Below are positions 32,330-32,710 of a stretch of 32,710 nt of DNA, piece by piece. The notes under the pieces were generated by a model. That model saw only the letters and a list, made by a program, of their open reading frames with translations, was not told the origin of the DNA and did not search any database. Position 1 is the first letter of the stretch. Every line of letters starts with the position of its first letter. The DNA is from an uncultured Oscillospiraceae bacterium. GTDB lineage: Bacteria; Bacillota; Clostridia; Oscillospirales; Acutalibacteraceae. Location of the stretch: the NCBI GenBank assembly GCA_949293315.1, contig CASFCH010000069.1, positions 1 to 32,710 on the forward strand, written 5' to 3'. Made by a program: the position numbers and the translations under genes.

Positions 32330-32710
32330 ATGAAAAAAAATTACGAAATTGATATGTGCAATGGCCCGCTGCTGGGGAAGATCCTTCGCTTTTCCATCCC
32401 GCTGATGTTCTCCGGCATTTTGCAGCTGCTGTTCAATGCGGCAGATATCATCGTGGTCGGCCGGTTTACGAGCAGCGATGCGCTGGCGGCCGTCGGCTCC
32501 ACCACCTCCCTGAACAACCTGATCATCAACCTGTTTCTCGGCCTGTCCATCGGCAGCAGTGTAGTGGTGGCCCGTTACTATGGCGCGCGGGATTGGAAAA
32601 AGGTCGGCGAGAGCGTCCATACCTCCATCCTGATCAGCGCCCTGGCAGGCGTGGTGCTGATCTTCCTGGGCATCGCGCTGGCGCGTCCGCTGCTGGAGGC
32701 GATGGGTACC
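32330..32710 (+). CDS. MATE-family efflux transporter, partial (N-terminal 127 residues)
   Basis: The frame opens at ATG 32330 and runs out of the window. The start MKKNYEIDMCNGPLLGKILRF, followed by a long hydrophobic helix and the block AADIIVVGRFTSSDALAAVGS, is typical of MATE transporters. These export drugs or metabolites in exchange for Na+ or H+. The ribosome site is weak (GGTGAT). The missing C-terminal two thirds prevent assignment to a subfamily. Confidence 0.9.
   Translation, partial: MKKNYEIDMCNGPLLGKILRFSIPLMFSGILQLLFNAADIIVVGRFTSSDALAAVGSTTSLNNLIINLFLGLSIGSSVVVARYYGARDWKKVGESVHTSILISALAGVVLIFLGIALARPLLEAMGT

Noticed and set aside
32291-32332. Perfect TTGACA as a promoter for the MATE gene
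   Set aside because: No -10-like sequence lies 16-18 bp downstream; the pair at 32235-32263 fits better.
1-32710. tRNA, rRNA, CRISPR array, prophage or intact transposon
   Set aside because: I saw no repeats with regular spacing, no cloverleaf-like CCA-ending segments, no transposase or phage proteins.

Overview
The window is about 60% GC and looks like chromosome of a spore-forming, Gram-positive anaerobe of the Clostridia, plausibly the Oscillospirales. That placement is inference, based on three things: a SpoIVFA/SpoIVFB-like pair, a BceRS-BceAB-type peptide-antibiotic module, and Fe-S aldo/keto reductases, all with consensus sigma-A promoters and strong AGGAGG ribosome sites. I found no rRNA, tRNA, CRISPR array or intact mobile element.

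Left part (1-5.7 kb): a partial APH-like kinase (runs off the left edge) and a divergent AraC regulator. A roughly 350-base gap follows, with hairpins and an IS6-like end sequence. The minus-strand proteostasis cluster tig-clpP-clpX comes next; its trigger factor carries a Lys/Ala-rich tail.

Centre (5.8-15.4 kb), almost all minus strand: a housekeeping run, in order of transcription a SpoIVFA-like M23 protein, a SpoIVFB-like M50 protease, rplS, two tandem signal peptidases, rbgA, rnhB, a YraN protein, an M19 dipeptidase, thrC and a metallophosphoesterase. cysK lies just upstream with its own promoter, operator-like palindrome and terminator. A YgjP-like metallopeptidase follows.

Right-centre (16-23.5 kb): trxA lies downstream of a Crp/Fnr-type regulator, and a TGTGA-N5-TCACA palindrome sits at about -41 of the trxA promoter. 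A divergent membrane-anchored alpha/beta hydrolase follows, then a LysR gene divergent from a MarR-ABC-ABC operon. The two ABC genes encode a heterodimeric exporter with one degenerate ATPase site.

Right part (23.5-32.7 kb): a TTG-started Fe-S aldo/keto reductase under a MerR-type promoter (19-bp spacer with dyad), followed by an 81-residue remnant that joins the two ends of a second reductase. Next is a BceRS-BceAB-like module (response regulator, kinase, ATPase, permease), whose response regulator lacks about 12 residues of the receiver domain. A GH31 alpha-glycosidase and the start of a MATE transporter close the window.

The most unusual observations are: two inverted repeats (before trxA and before the bceA-like gene) that flank a -10 box and include the Shine-Dalgarno of the downstream gene; the gutted aldo/keto reductase-ferredoxin; the shortened receiver domain; and several well-placed operators.
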